A model generated the notes under the pieces. The model worked only from the letters and a program-made list of their open reading frames with translations. It did not search any database and was not told where the DNA came from. This document shows positions 48,757-56,451 of a DNA stretch of 64,000 bases, piece after piece. Location: contig OZ244931.1 of the NCBI GenBank assembly GCA_965222215.1, positions 1,488,001-1,552,000 on the forward strand. Reading direction: 5' to 3'. A program made the position numbers and the translations under genes. Positions within the stretch are counted from its first letter, which is position 1; each line of letters opens with the position of its first letter. The stretch comes from JABJAG01 sp965222215 (lineage in GTDB: Bacteria > Pseudomonadota > Alphaproteobacteria > UBA6615).

Positions 48757-49224
48757 ATGAAGACTTATTCCGCGAAACCGGGTGACGTCGAATCCAAGTG
48801 GTGGATCATCGACGCCGAGGGCGTGGTGCTGGGCCGGATGGCGGCGATCATCGCCGAACGTCTGCGCGGCAAGCACAAGCCCATGTACACCCCGAACATC
48901 GACTGCGGCGACCATGTGGTCGTGATCAACGCCGACAAGGTCCGCATGACGGGCCGCAAGCGTGAGCAGAAGCTGTACCACTGGCACACCGGCTACCCGG
49001 GTGGCATCCGCAGCCGCACGGCCGAGGATTATCTGGACGGCGACCGGCCGGACGTGGTGGTTCGCAAGGCCGTGGAGCGCATGTTGCCGAAGACCAAGAT
49101 GGGCCGCGCCCAGTACGGCAAGCTCAAGGTTTATGCGGGCACCGAGCATCCCCACGAGGCGCAGCAGCCCGAGGCGCTCGACATGGCCGCGATGAATGAA
49201 AAGAACAAGCGAGGCGCCGCGTGA
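48757..49224 (+). CDS. rplM: 50S ribosomal protein L13
   Basis: 155-residue L13 with MKTYSAKPGDVESKWWIIDA, VLGRMAAIIAERLRGKHKPM and VRKAVERMLPKTKMGRAQYG. The start ATG 48757 has GAAGGTGG upstream; the open frame from 48694 is ignored. Its stop overlaps the rpsI start as TGATG-type coupling. Confidence 0.97.
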   Translation: MKTYSAKPGDVESKWWIIDAEGVVLGRMAAIIAERLRGKHKPMYTPNIDCGDHVVVINADKVRMTGRKREQKLYHWHTGYPGGIRSRTAEDYLDGDRPDVVVRKAVERMLPKTKMGRAQYGKLKVYAGTEHPHEAQQPEALDMAAMNEKNKRGAA

Positions 49225-49751
49225 TGAGCGACGAGACCAATTCGACCCAGAGCGCACCTGCCGAAGGTGGTGCGATTGCCCAGGCGGCAGCGGCCCTGGC
49301 CGAGACGACGGGCGAGACCATTGCCGACGCGGCGGTGGTTCCGGCCGAACCGAAGCTCGACGAACTGGGCCGCACCTACGCGACCGGCAAGCGCAAGGAC
49401 GCCGTTGCGCGCGTCTGGATCAAGCCGGGCAACGGCCAGCTGATCGTCAACGGCCGCGCGGGCGAGGTCTACTTCGCGCGTCCGGTCCTGCGCATGGTGC
49501 TGTCCCAGCCGTTCCAGGTGACGGACCGCCTCGGCCAGTACGACATCGTCTGCACGGTGGCGGGCGGCGGACTTTCGGGACAGGCGGGCGCTGTGCGCCA
49601 CGGCATCTCGAAGGCGCTGGCGCTGCGCGAGCCGGAGCTTCGCTCGATCCTCAAGAAGGTCGGCATGCTCACCCGTGACAGCCGCGTGGTCGAGCGTAAG
49701 AAGTACGGCCGCGCCAAGGCCCGCCGGAGCTTCCAGTTCTCGAAGCGCTAG
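49224..49751 (+). CDS. rpsI: 30S ribosomal protein S9
   Basis: 175 aa. The S9 core begins near residue 50 (YATGKRKDAVARVWIKPGNG) and ends with the conserved KKYGRAKARRSFQFSKR. About 45 residues of Ala/Glu-rich extension precede it, as is common in Alphaproteobacteria. ATG 49224 overlaps the rplM stop; a GTG at 49221 is possible. It closes the two-gene operon and is followed by a terminator. Confidence 0.96.
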   Translation: MSDETNSTQSAPAEGGAIAQAAAALAETTGETIADAAVVPAEPKLDELGRTYATGKRKDAVARVWIKPGNGQLIVNGRAGEVYFARPVLRMVLSQPFQVTDRLGQYDIVCTVAGGGLSGQAGAVRHGISKALALREPELRSILKKVGMLTRDSRVVERKKYGRAKARRSFQFSKR

Positions 49752-49777
49752 GCGTCACTGCAAGATCAAAGCTGAGC

Positions 49778-49809
49778 GGCGTTCCCGGTTCCCGGGGACG
49801 CCGTTTTTC
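49778..49809 (+). terminator. Rho-independent terminator of rplM-rpsI
   Basis: Stem CGGCGTTCCC (49778-49787) / GGGGACGCCG (49795-49804) with one T-G pair, loop GGTTCCC, then TTTTT. It lies just before the end of the convergent DUF3179 gene. Confidence 0.88.
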
Positions 49810-49831
49810 TTTGTTCGATGACAGGTCGGTC

Positions 49832-51217
49832 CTAGCCGGGCCAGAGTTCGGTCTGTGGGTGGAACTGCGACCAGGCGAACCAGAACGCTTCGTGGCTGCC
49901 GAGATCGGCACCGTCCACGCCGACGGCCTTGATGCCGCCGGCCGCGAGCTCCAGGCGAACATTCTCGAATGCGATTTCGTCGCCGTTCTTCAGCGCCACG
50001 AGGGCCTTGCTCCGCTGGAATGCGATCGGTGTGCCTGAGGCCGCGACGACGCCGATGACGTCCTCGTGCACCGGCAAACGTGGGTCGACATTGCCAATGG
50101 GGAAAATCGGCCCGTTGGCATCCCGCCCGTTCCGGAAATCCGGGTCTCGGCCCAGCGCCAGCGCTTCGACGAGCACGGTGGTCTCCGGATGCCGTTCCTT
50201 CCATGTGCCCCAGTCGGTGGTCACGACGCTGGCCTGCTCCAACTGCAGGCCTTTCTCCGCGAGCGGCCCCGTCACCGCGTTACCCAGGAACGTGTCGAAC
50301 ACCGAGTAGGTGTTGATGTCGAACATCACCTTGTTGGACCGGATGAGCAGGCCGGACGTGCGCAGGACCGGCCGTTCGATCCCCTCCGGCATCCGGTCAG
50401 TGAAGTAGGCCTGCGCCGATCCGCACAGGGTGCAGTACGGAATGCCCAGGTCCCGGCCGCCCAGCGTATCGTTGACCATCTCGCGCACTTCCATGATGCG
50501 CCGCGGATAGGCCCGGTATTCGCCGTTCACCTCGATCCCGAAAACGATGTCGTCGTCCTCGAGCCACGTCGCGTCCTCGGCGCTGCTGACCTCGGGATTG
50601 TCGGCGGCGGGAATGCAGTTGCAAGATTTAAGGGTGGAATCGTAGGCGCGGTCGTCGATCAGCACGCCGCCCCACGACACGTGCCGCCAGTCGATGTCGC
50701 CCTCGACGAAAATCTTCTCCCAGCCGGGGATGAGCGACGTGAAGATCGCGCGTTTGACACGCAGATAGTCCGGCGGTGCGGGAATGTCCCAGGCGATGAG
50801 ATGGTCCGTGATCACGCCCCATTCGTTTTGGGTCGGCGCCTCGATCCCCAGCAGCTCGGCGGCGGCACCGGCGAGGCCCTGGCTCAGCCGGCGCCCGGGG
50901 ACGAACCGCATGAGGTCGGCGATGAGCCACGCAATTCTCGGATCTTTTGAACCAACAATTTGAAGCAGGGCGATTGCCTGGGGGTCCTGCCAGACCGTAT
51001 TCGCCATGCTGTCGACGAAGGCGACGTTGACGGCGGACTGCAGCGCATCGGATAGCGGGCCATCCGGCACAACCGGTGGCTCACCGAATTCCTCGATGAC
51101 GTAGTCGGGCAGCGGCGCTTTTTGTTGCGCCTGCAGGGCGCCCGCCCAGAACAGGACAGGTGTCAGCAGTGACGCGATCAGGAAGGTGCGAAATGTGGCG
51201 CGATTAGCCGATGGCAT
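49832..51217 (-). CDS. DUF3179 domain protein, exported
   Basis: 461 aa with a Sec signal (TFLIASLLTPVLFWAGALQA). The DUF3179 signature is GIPYCTLCGSAQAYF-like (here LGIPYCTLCGSAQAYF) near residue 255, with a CXXC pair, plus NCIPAADNPEVSSAEDATWL and YPRRIMEVREMVNDTLGG. The domain is widespread but has no known biochemical role. It is the last gene on the strand of the proX-proW-proV set, 99 nt after proV, and might share its transcript. Confidence 0.85.
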   Translation of the reverse strand: MPSANRATFRTFLIASLLTPVLFWAGALQAQQKAPLPDYVIEEFGEPPVVPDGPLSDALQSAVNVAFVDSMANTVWQDPQAIALLQIVGSKDPRIAWLIADLMRFVPGRRLSQGLAGAAAELLGIEAPTQNEWGVITDHLIAWDIPAPPDYLRVKRAIFTSLIPGWEKIFVEGDIDWRHVSWGGVLIDDRAYDSTLKSCNCIPAADNPEVSSAEDATWLEDDDIVFGIEVNGEYRAYPRRIMEVREMVNDTLGGRDLGIPYCTLCGSAQAYFTDRMPEGIERPVLRTSGLLIRSNKVMFDINTYSVFDTFLGNAVTGPLAEKGLQLEQASVVTTDWGTWKERHPETTVLVEALALGRDPDFRNGRDANGPIFPIGNVDPRLPVHEDVIGVVAASGTPIAFQRSKALVALKNGDEIAFENVRLELAAGGIKAVGVDGADLGSHEAFWFAWSQFHPQTELWPG

Positions 51218-51316
51218 GGCGGCCCCTTTCGTGTGCCTGTTTCATCGGTAAACACACGCGCCGCGAGAAAATTCCCATTGGTAAACGTCAGCACATAGGC
51301 CGGATCGCTCGCCGTG

Positions 51317-52381
51317 CTAGCGGACCCGATCCCCGTCGTCGGATGCCTCGGTCGGGACGAGGGACTTGATCAACGCCTCCATGCGCAGGACTCCGACTTT
51401 CCGCTCGCCGTCCTTCACCAGGTAGGTCTTGCGCGTGTCGCCCTCGGCCATCGCGATGACCGATTCCAGGTTATCTTCCTGATCGATCTCACCGGCGATG
51501 TTCAGGCCGTCGGCCGGAACGGTTTCGTCCATCACCGTGCGCACGCGCAGCACGCGCGCACGGTTGATGTCGCTGACGAAATCGACGATGTACGGGTCGC
51601 TCGGCTCCAGCAAGATAGTCTGTGGCTCGTCCTGCTGCACGACCGTACCGTCCTTCAGGATCACCAGGTGGTCGGCGAGCTTCAGCGCCTCGTCGAGATC
51701 GTGGGTGATGAACAGGATGGTCTTCTGGAGTTCCTGCTGCAGTTCAAGCAGCAGGTCCTGCATGTCGGTGCGAATCAGCGGGTCGAGGGCCGAATAGGCC
51801 TCGTCCATCAGCATGATCTCGGCGTTCGATGTCAGCGCGCGGGCGATGCCGACGCGCTGCTGCATGCCGCCCGAGAGCTGGTGCGGGTAGCTGTCGCCGT
51901 AGCCCTGAAGCCCGACGCGGTCGAGCCACTTCTCCGCTTCCGGAAGGTATTCGTTTCGCGAAATCCCGCGCACTTCCAACGCCATCGCGGCATTCTCCGC
52001 CACGGTTTTGTGCGGGAGGAGCGCGAATTTCTGGAACACCATCGACATCTGCTCGCGGCGGATCTTGCGAAGCTCTTCCGGGCCGCAGTGCAGGATGTCG
52101 CTGCCGTTGTAGATGATCTCGCCGGCCGTCGGGTCGATCAGCCGGTTGACGTGCCGGATCAGGGTCGACTTGCCCGAGCCCGACAGGCCCATGATGACCG
52201 TGATCTCACCGGCCTTCACGTCGACGTTGATATCCTGGAGGCCGAGGACATGCCCGGTCTGTTCCAGCAACTCGGGCTTGCCGAGTCCGTCTTCCGTCAC
52301 GGCCTTGAGCGCGCGCTGCGGATCCGGGCCGAAGATCTTGTAGAGATTGCGAATCTCGATCTTGGTTCCGGTCACGCTCAT
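51317..52381 (-). CDS. proV: Glycine betaine/proline ABC transporter ATPase
   Basis: ATP-binding subunit of an osmoprotectant importer, 354 aa. Walker A GLSGSGKSTLIRHVNRL, ABC signature LSGGMQQRVGIARAL and Walker B IMLMDEAYSALDPL are intact. The C-terminal 90 residues resemble a CBS-like regulatory part. Its start overlaps the proW stop by 4 nt (ATGA). ProV normally precedes ProW and ProX; here the order is X, W, V. Confidence 0.93.
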   Translation of the reverse strand: MSVTGTKIEIRNLYKIFGPDPQRALKAVTEDGLGKPELLEQTGHVLGLQDINVDVKAGEITVIMGLSGSGKSTLIRHVNRLIDPTAGEIIYNGSDILHCGPEELRKIRREQMSMVFQKFALLPHKTVAENAAMALEVRGISRNEYLPEAEKWLDRVGLQGYGDSYPHQLSGGMQQRVGIARALTSNAEIMLMDEAYSALDPLIRTDMQDLLLELQQELQKTILFITHDLDEALKLADHLVILKDGTVVQQDEPQTILLEPSDPYIVDFVSDINRARVLRVRTVMDETVPADGLNIAGEIDQEDNLESVIAMAEGDTRKTYLVKDGERKVGVLRMEALIKSLVPTEASDDGDRVR

Positions 52382-53418
52382 TGGTTTTGCCCTGCGTTGA
52401 TGCGCGCGAGCGCGAGCTTGGTGGTTCGATCAAGGATCACGGCGAGGATGACGATGCCGAGACCCGATACGAGGCCGACTCCCAGTTCGAGGTTGCGGAT
52501 GCCGCGCAGCACGAGGACGCCGAGGCCCGGCGCGGAGACCAGCGAGGCGATCACGACCATCGAGAGGCTCATCATGATCGTCTGGTTCACGCCGGCCATG
52601 ATGTTGGGCAGGGCCAGCGGGATCTGGACCTTCACCAGCTTCTGGCGGTCGGTCATGCCGAACGCGTCGGCGGCCTCGATGACATCCTTGTCGACAAGCC
52701 GGATGCCCAAGTCGGTGAGGCGCACCACGGGCACAATGGCATAGAGGATGATCGCGATGCCGTAGAGCTTCGGCTCGGTCACCGAGAACAGGAAGATCAG
52801 CGGGATCAGGTACACGAAGGCCGGCAGGGTCTGCAGCATGTCGAGGACCGGGATGATCGCGCGCTGCAACCGGTCGCTGCGCGACATGGCGATGCCGATC
52901 GGCACGCCGACGATCACGCACAACAATGCACAGACGAATATGACGGCAAGCGTTTGCGCGGCGAAGCTGTAGTAGTCGATGAATGCCAGAAGCAGCAGGC
53001 ATATGGCGACGAAGACCACGAGCGGGCGCGACCGGCTGACGAACATCACCACCGCCAGCAGGACCGGGATCATGATCCACCAGGGCGTCGTCTCGAACAG
53101 CCAGAGCGCGCCCTCGAGAAACCAGCTCAATGGCTGGGTCAGCGGGTCGAGCACGAGGCTCAGGCTGTCCTTGATGGCGAGGAAGCCGTTTTCGATCCCC
53201 TTTGTGAGCGCACGCGACTGGGGGAACGCCGAACAGGCCTCGTGGAGCCGGTCCATCGAGGGGAATGGCAGTTCCCAGATCGACGGCGCCGGCACGTCGG
53301 TGCCGGCGTTCTGCGCGATAAGGTCGGCCATGGATACGGGGCCGCTGGCCTTTTCGGCCCCGCTCTCGCACCATTCTTTCAGGCCGAGGGCGGAAAAGAC
53401 CGAATCATAGGTCGCCAT
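52378..53418 (-). CDS. proW: Glycine betaine/proline ABC transporter permease
   Basis: Membrane subunit of 346 aa. A long N-terminal segment (about 90 residues) precedes the first helices, as in ProW. Several membrane helices follow (WWIMIPVLLAVVMFV, LVVFVAICLLLLAFIDYYSF), and the EAA-loop region is EAADAFGMTDRQKLVKVQIP. The gene lies 79 nt after proX and overlaps proV. Confidence 0.92.
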   Translation of the reverse strand: MATYDSVFSALGLKEWCESGAEKASGPVSMADLIAQNAGTDVPAPSIWELPFPSMDRLHEACSAFPQSRALTKGIENGFLAIKDSLSLVLDPLTQPLSWFLEGALWLFETTPWWIMIPVLLAVVMFVSRSRPLVVFVAICLLLLAFIDYYSFAAQTLAVIFVCALLCVIVGVPIGIAMSRSDRLQRAIIPVLDMLQTLPAFVYLIPLIFLFSVTEPKLYGIAIILYAIVPVVRLTDLGIRLVDKDVIEAADAFGMTDRQKLVKVQIPLALPNIMAGVNQTIMMSLSMVVIASLVSAPGLGVLVLRGIRNLELGVGLVSGLGIVILAVILDRTTKLALARINAGQNQ

Positions 53419-53497
53419 CGCGCAGTTCCGTCAGATTGTTTCGCAAGGTGGTGAAGCCGGGCCCCTCAGGGCCCGGCCTGCACAAGCGATCGGGTGC

Positions 53498-54490
53498 CTA
53501 CTTCAGCAGTCCGGCCAGTTTCGTTTTTGCATCGTCGTTCAGCCAGTCCGCCCAGACGTCCTTGTAGGTCGTCAGGAAGTACACGGTCGTTTCCTCGATG
53601 GAGGCATTGTTGTCTTCCTTCCAAGCGAGGACCGCACCCATCTGCTGGTTGGTGAAGCTCAGCTTCGACAGCATCTCGACGACTTCGGGTTCGCGCTCGG
53701 CGAAGTCAGTGGTCACGCCGGTCACCACCCGCGCGGACGGGTAGGACGACTTGCCGACCTTGTCGCACTCGGTGTTGCGGTTGCACTGGTGAACTTCGTC
53801 GACATACGGCCCGAGGTCGACGGGAACCATCTCGTACTTGCCGAGCAGGGCGGTCGGTGCCCAGTAGTAGCCGAACCAGGGCTCCTCGTCGGAATAGGCG
53901 GCGGCGATGGAGCCGGCCAGCGTATCGCCGGAGCCGTGGTTGAAGACCTCGATGCCGTTGCCTTCCAGATCGAACGCCTGTTTCAAGCTGTCATTCACAA
54001 TCCGGCAGCCCCAGCCTTCCGGGCAGTTGTGAAAACGCCCGCCGACCAGTTCCGGATTGGCCAGCACGCCCTCGATGGTTTTCAGCTCGGGATGCTTGTC
54101 GGCCAGGTACTTCGGGATCAGCCAGTGCTCCGCACCTCCGTCCGACAGGACGTTGGCCACGGTCTTCACTTTCCCTTCTTCTTCAAGCTTCTGGTAGACC
54201 GGGGCAGAGTTGATCCACATCTCGGTCGCGATGTCCGGCTCGCCGTTCTCGGCCAGCGACGTGGCGGCGGGCACGGTGTCGGACGGCACGGCGGTGACCT
54301 TGCAGCCGTAGCCCTGTTCCATGATGAACTTCGCGACGTTGGTCACGACCGAGGCCGAGGCCCAGTTCATCTCCGTGATCGAGACCTCGCCGCAATCGGC
54401 GTGGGCGTCTGACGCGCCGGCGGTAATCGCCGCGCTCAGCGCCACCGCGGCGGCCGAAAGTTTCAGTGTCGTGGGGAGTATTCCGCGCAT
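53498..54490 (-). CDS. proX: Glycine betaine/proline-binding periplasmic protein
   Basis: Solute-binding protein of 330 aa with a Sec signal (SAAAVALSAAITAGASDAHA). Aromatic residues that could build a betaine cage are visible in ITEMNWASASV, TEMWINSAPVY and EPWFGYYWAPTALLG. Osmoprotectant binding is from family knowledge; the ligand could also be carnitine or choline. A GGAG site precedes ATG 54490. First gene of the leftward proX-proW-proV set. Confidence 0.91.
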   Translation of the reverse strand: MRGILPTTLKLSAAAVALSAAITAGASDAHADCGEVSITEMNWASASVVTNVAKFIMEQGYGCKVTAVPSDTVPAATSLAENGEPDIATEMWINSAPVYQKLEEEGKVKTVANVLSDGGAEHWLIPKYLADKHPELKTIEGVLANPELVGGRFHNCPEGWGCRIVNDSLKQAFDLEGNGIEVFNHGSGDTLAGSIAAAYSDEEPWFGYYWAPTALLGKYEMVPVDLGPYVDEVHQCNRNTECDKVGKSSYPSARVVTGVTTDFAEREPEVVEMLSKLSFTNQQMGAVLAWKEDNNASIEETTVYFLTTYKDVWADWLNDDAKTKLAGLLK

Positions 54491-54714
54491 GGCTTGTTCT
54501 CCTGCTTATCCCTGTTCGTCAAACCGATCCAATCGAAAGCAACGTCATTGCCACTCCCGCCAATGTCCGGAAATTATCGTTGATATTCCGCATCTTAAGG
54601 CACGCGCCGGGGTCTCTCAAGGTTGGCTGCGGGGATTCTTGAGAAAACGGGCAACGATTTGGTGATGTCTGCCCCTTTCCGTGGGGCCGGTTAGGCGTTA
54701 CATCCTCCCGCACT

Positions 54715-55653
54715 ATGACAACGACAGTTTTCATCGATGGCGAGGTCGGGACCACCGGCCTGCAGATCCACGAGCGGCTCGCGCCGCGCGGCGATATCGA
54801 ACTCATCAGTCTCGATGAGGCGCACCGCAAGGATGCATCCGCGCGACGCGATGCGCTGAACGCGGCGGATGTGGCGATCCTGTGCCTGCCGGACGACGCG
54901 GCGCGCGAGGCGGTCGCCATGGTGGAGAGAGACACGGTGCTGATCGATGCCTCGACCGCGCACCGGGCGGTCGACGGCTGGACCTATGGCTTTCCCGAGT
55001 ACGAGCCGGGCTTTCGCGAGGAGATCCGGGCGTCGAAGCGGATCAGCAATCCCGGCTGTTACGCCATCACCTCCGTTGCGATGCTGCACCCGTTGATTGC
55101 GCGCGGCCTGGTGCCGGGCGATTACCCTGTGACGATCAACGCCGTGTCCGGTTATTCCGGCGGCGGCAAATCGCTGATCGCGGCGTTCGAGGACGAGAAC
55201 GCGCCGAACCACACGGGCTCGACGATCTACGCCTACGCGCTGGGCCTGAGCCACAAGCACCTGCCCGAGATCGCGCGCTGGTCGGGACTGTCGCACAATC
55301 CCATTTTCGTACCGTCGGTCGCGAACTACTACAAAGGCATGCTGGTGCAGATCCCGCTCGCGCTCTGGCACCTGCCGGGTTCGCCGTCCGCTGCGGACCT
55401 TCATGCGGCGCTCGCCGAACATTATGACGGCGAGCGGTTCGTCACGGTCGCGCCGCTGGACGCGGACACCGCGACGCTCGACCCCGAAGGACTCAATGAC
55501 ACCAACGAACTGCGCCTGTATGTGCTCCACAACGACGAGACCGGGCAGGCGGTGCTTGCGGGCCAGATCGACAATCTGGGAAAAGGGGCGTCGGGACAGG
55601 CCGTCCAGACGCTCAACCTGGTTACTGGCGCCGACGAAGGCGCGGGGTTGTAG
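54715..55653 (+). CDS. argC: N-acetyl-gamma-glutamyl-phosphate reductase
   Basis: Third enzyme of arginine synthesis, reducing N-acetylglutamyl-phosphate to the semialdehyde with NADPH. The short 312-residue form is the type 2 ArgC. The NADP loop is FIDGEVGTTGLQIHERLA and the catalytic Cys is in ISNPGCYAITSVAM; NAVSGYSGGGKSLI follows. It is separated from the carbonic-anhydrase gene by a palindromic stretch, so cotranscription is uncertain. Confidence 0.94.
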   Translation: MTTTVFIDGEVGTTGLQIHERLAPRGDIELISLDEAHRKDASARRDALNAADVAILCLPDDAAREAVAMVERDTVLIDASTAHRAVDGWTYGFPEYEPGFREEIRASKRISNPGCYAITSVAMLHPLIARGLVPGDYPVTINAVSGYSGGGKSLIAAFEDENAPNHTGSTIYAYALGLSHKHLPEIARWSGLSHNPIFVPSVANYYKGMLVQIPLALWHLPGSPSAADLHAALAEHYDGERFVTVAPLDADTATLDPEGLNDTNELRLYVLHNDETGQAVLAGQIDNLGKGASGQAVQTLNLVTGADEGAGL

Positions 55654-55670
55654 AACCGCCGTCGAAACGA

Positions 55671-55740
55671 CCTCATGCTGAGCTTGTCGAAGTATGAGGT
55701 TGTCACCCACGCCCTTACGTCAGGCTCAGGGTGAGGGCTC
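55671..55740. repeat. Intergenic palindromic repeat after argC
   Basis: A hairpin CCTCAT (55671-55676) / ATGAGG (55694-55699) enclosing GCTGAGCTTGTCGAAGT, followed by a second hairpin CACCC (55704-55708) / GGGTG (55729-55733) with CAGGCTCAGGGTGAGGGC. The wording CTTGTCGAAG / CTCAG is a widespread alphaproteobacterial intergenic motif. Confidence 0.7.
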
Positions 55741-55770
55741 AGTCGAAGATCGAGAACGAGGAACGTAAAC

Positions 55771-56325
55771 ATGTCGAATGCCATCAAGCCCTACCTCGGC
55801 GTGACGCCGACCATTGCCGACGACGTTTTCATCGCCGACACGGCTGCCGTGATCGGGGACGTGCACATCGGGGCGGGCTCGAGCGTCTGGTACAACTGCG
55901 TGCTCCGCGGCGATGGCGGCAGCCATATCCGGGTTGGCGAACGCACCAACATCCAGGACGGTACGATCGTCCATGTGAACGGCCCGCGCGAAGACGGGAC
56001 CGAGCACATGCCGACCTATATCGGCAGCGACATCACGATCGGCCACTCGGCGCTGATTCACGCCTGCACGCTGGAAGACGGCTGCTTCATCGGCATGAGC
56101 TCGACGGTGCTCGATGGCGCGGTTGTGGAAAGCGGGGCGATGGTAGCCGCCGGCGCGGTCGTCTCGCCGGGCAAGGTCGTCAAGAGCGGCGAGCTCTGGG
56201 CCGGCATTCCGGCCAAGCCGCTGCGCGAACTGCGCGAGGCCGAACTCGCCTTCTGGCCGGAATCGGTGAAGATCTACTGCGGCCTCGCCCAGGACCACAT
56301 CAAGTCAGGCAACGGCGCGAAGTAG
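55771..56325 (+). CDS. Gamma-carbonic anhydrase family protein
   Basis: Left-handed beta-helix protein of hexapeptide repeats, 184 aa. The pattern VWYNCVLRGDGGSHIRVGER, NIQDGTIVHVNGPRED and ITIGHSALIHACTLEDGCFI contains the histidines that bind the metal in gamma-carbonic anhydrases. Members may hydrate CO2 or be inactive scaffolds; the catalytic Glu/Asn set was not fully checked. It converges on phaC with a compound palindrome between. Confidence 0.88.
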   Translation: MSNAIKPYLGVTPTIADDVFIADTAAVIGDVHIGAGSSVWYNCVLRGDGGSHIRVGERTNIQDGTIVHVNGPREDGTEHMPTYIGSDITIGHSALIHACTLEDGCFIGMSSTVLDGAVVESGAMVAAGAVVSPGKVVKSGELWAGIPAKPLRELREAELAFWPESVKIYCGLAQDHIKSGNGAK

Positions 56326-56336
56326 TTCTTTGTTGT

Positions 56337-56434
56337 GTCATGCCCGCACTTGTTGCGGGCATCCACGTCCATCTGCTCCTCGAAAATCTGAACGTGACAC
56401 GCTGACGTGGTTGGCCGGAACAAGTCCGGCCATG
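56337..56434. repeat. Compound palindromic repeat between carbonic anhydrase and phaC
   Basis: Two hairpins: ATGCCCGC (56340-56347) / GCGGGCAT (56355-56362), loop ACTTGTT; and TGGCCGGA (56412-56419) / TCCGGCCA (56425-56432), loop ACAAG. Between them CCACGTC and GACGTGG are inverted as well, so the whole ~98 nt folds. The words ATGCCCG-ACTTGTT-CGGGCAT are a well-known alphaproteobacterial dispersed motif. It may also act as a bidirectional terminator. Confidence 0.8.
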
Positions 56435-56451
56435 AAGCCATTCGTGAATGG

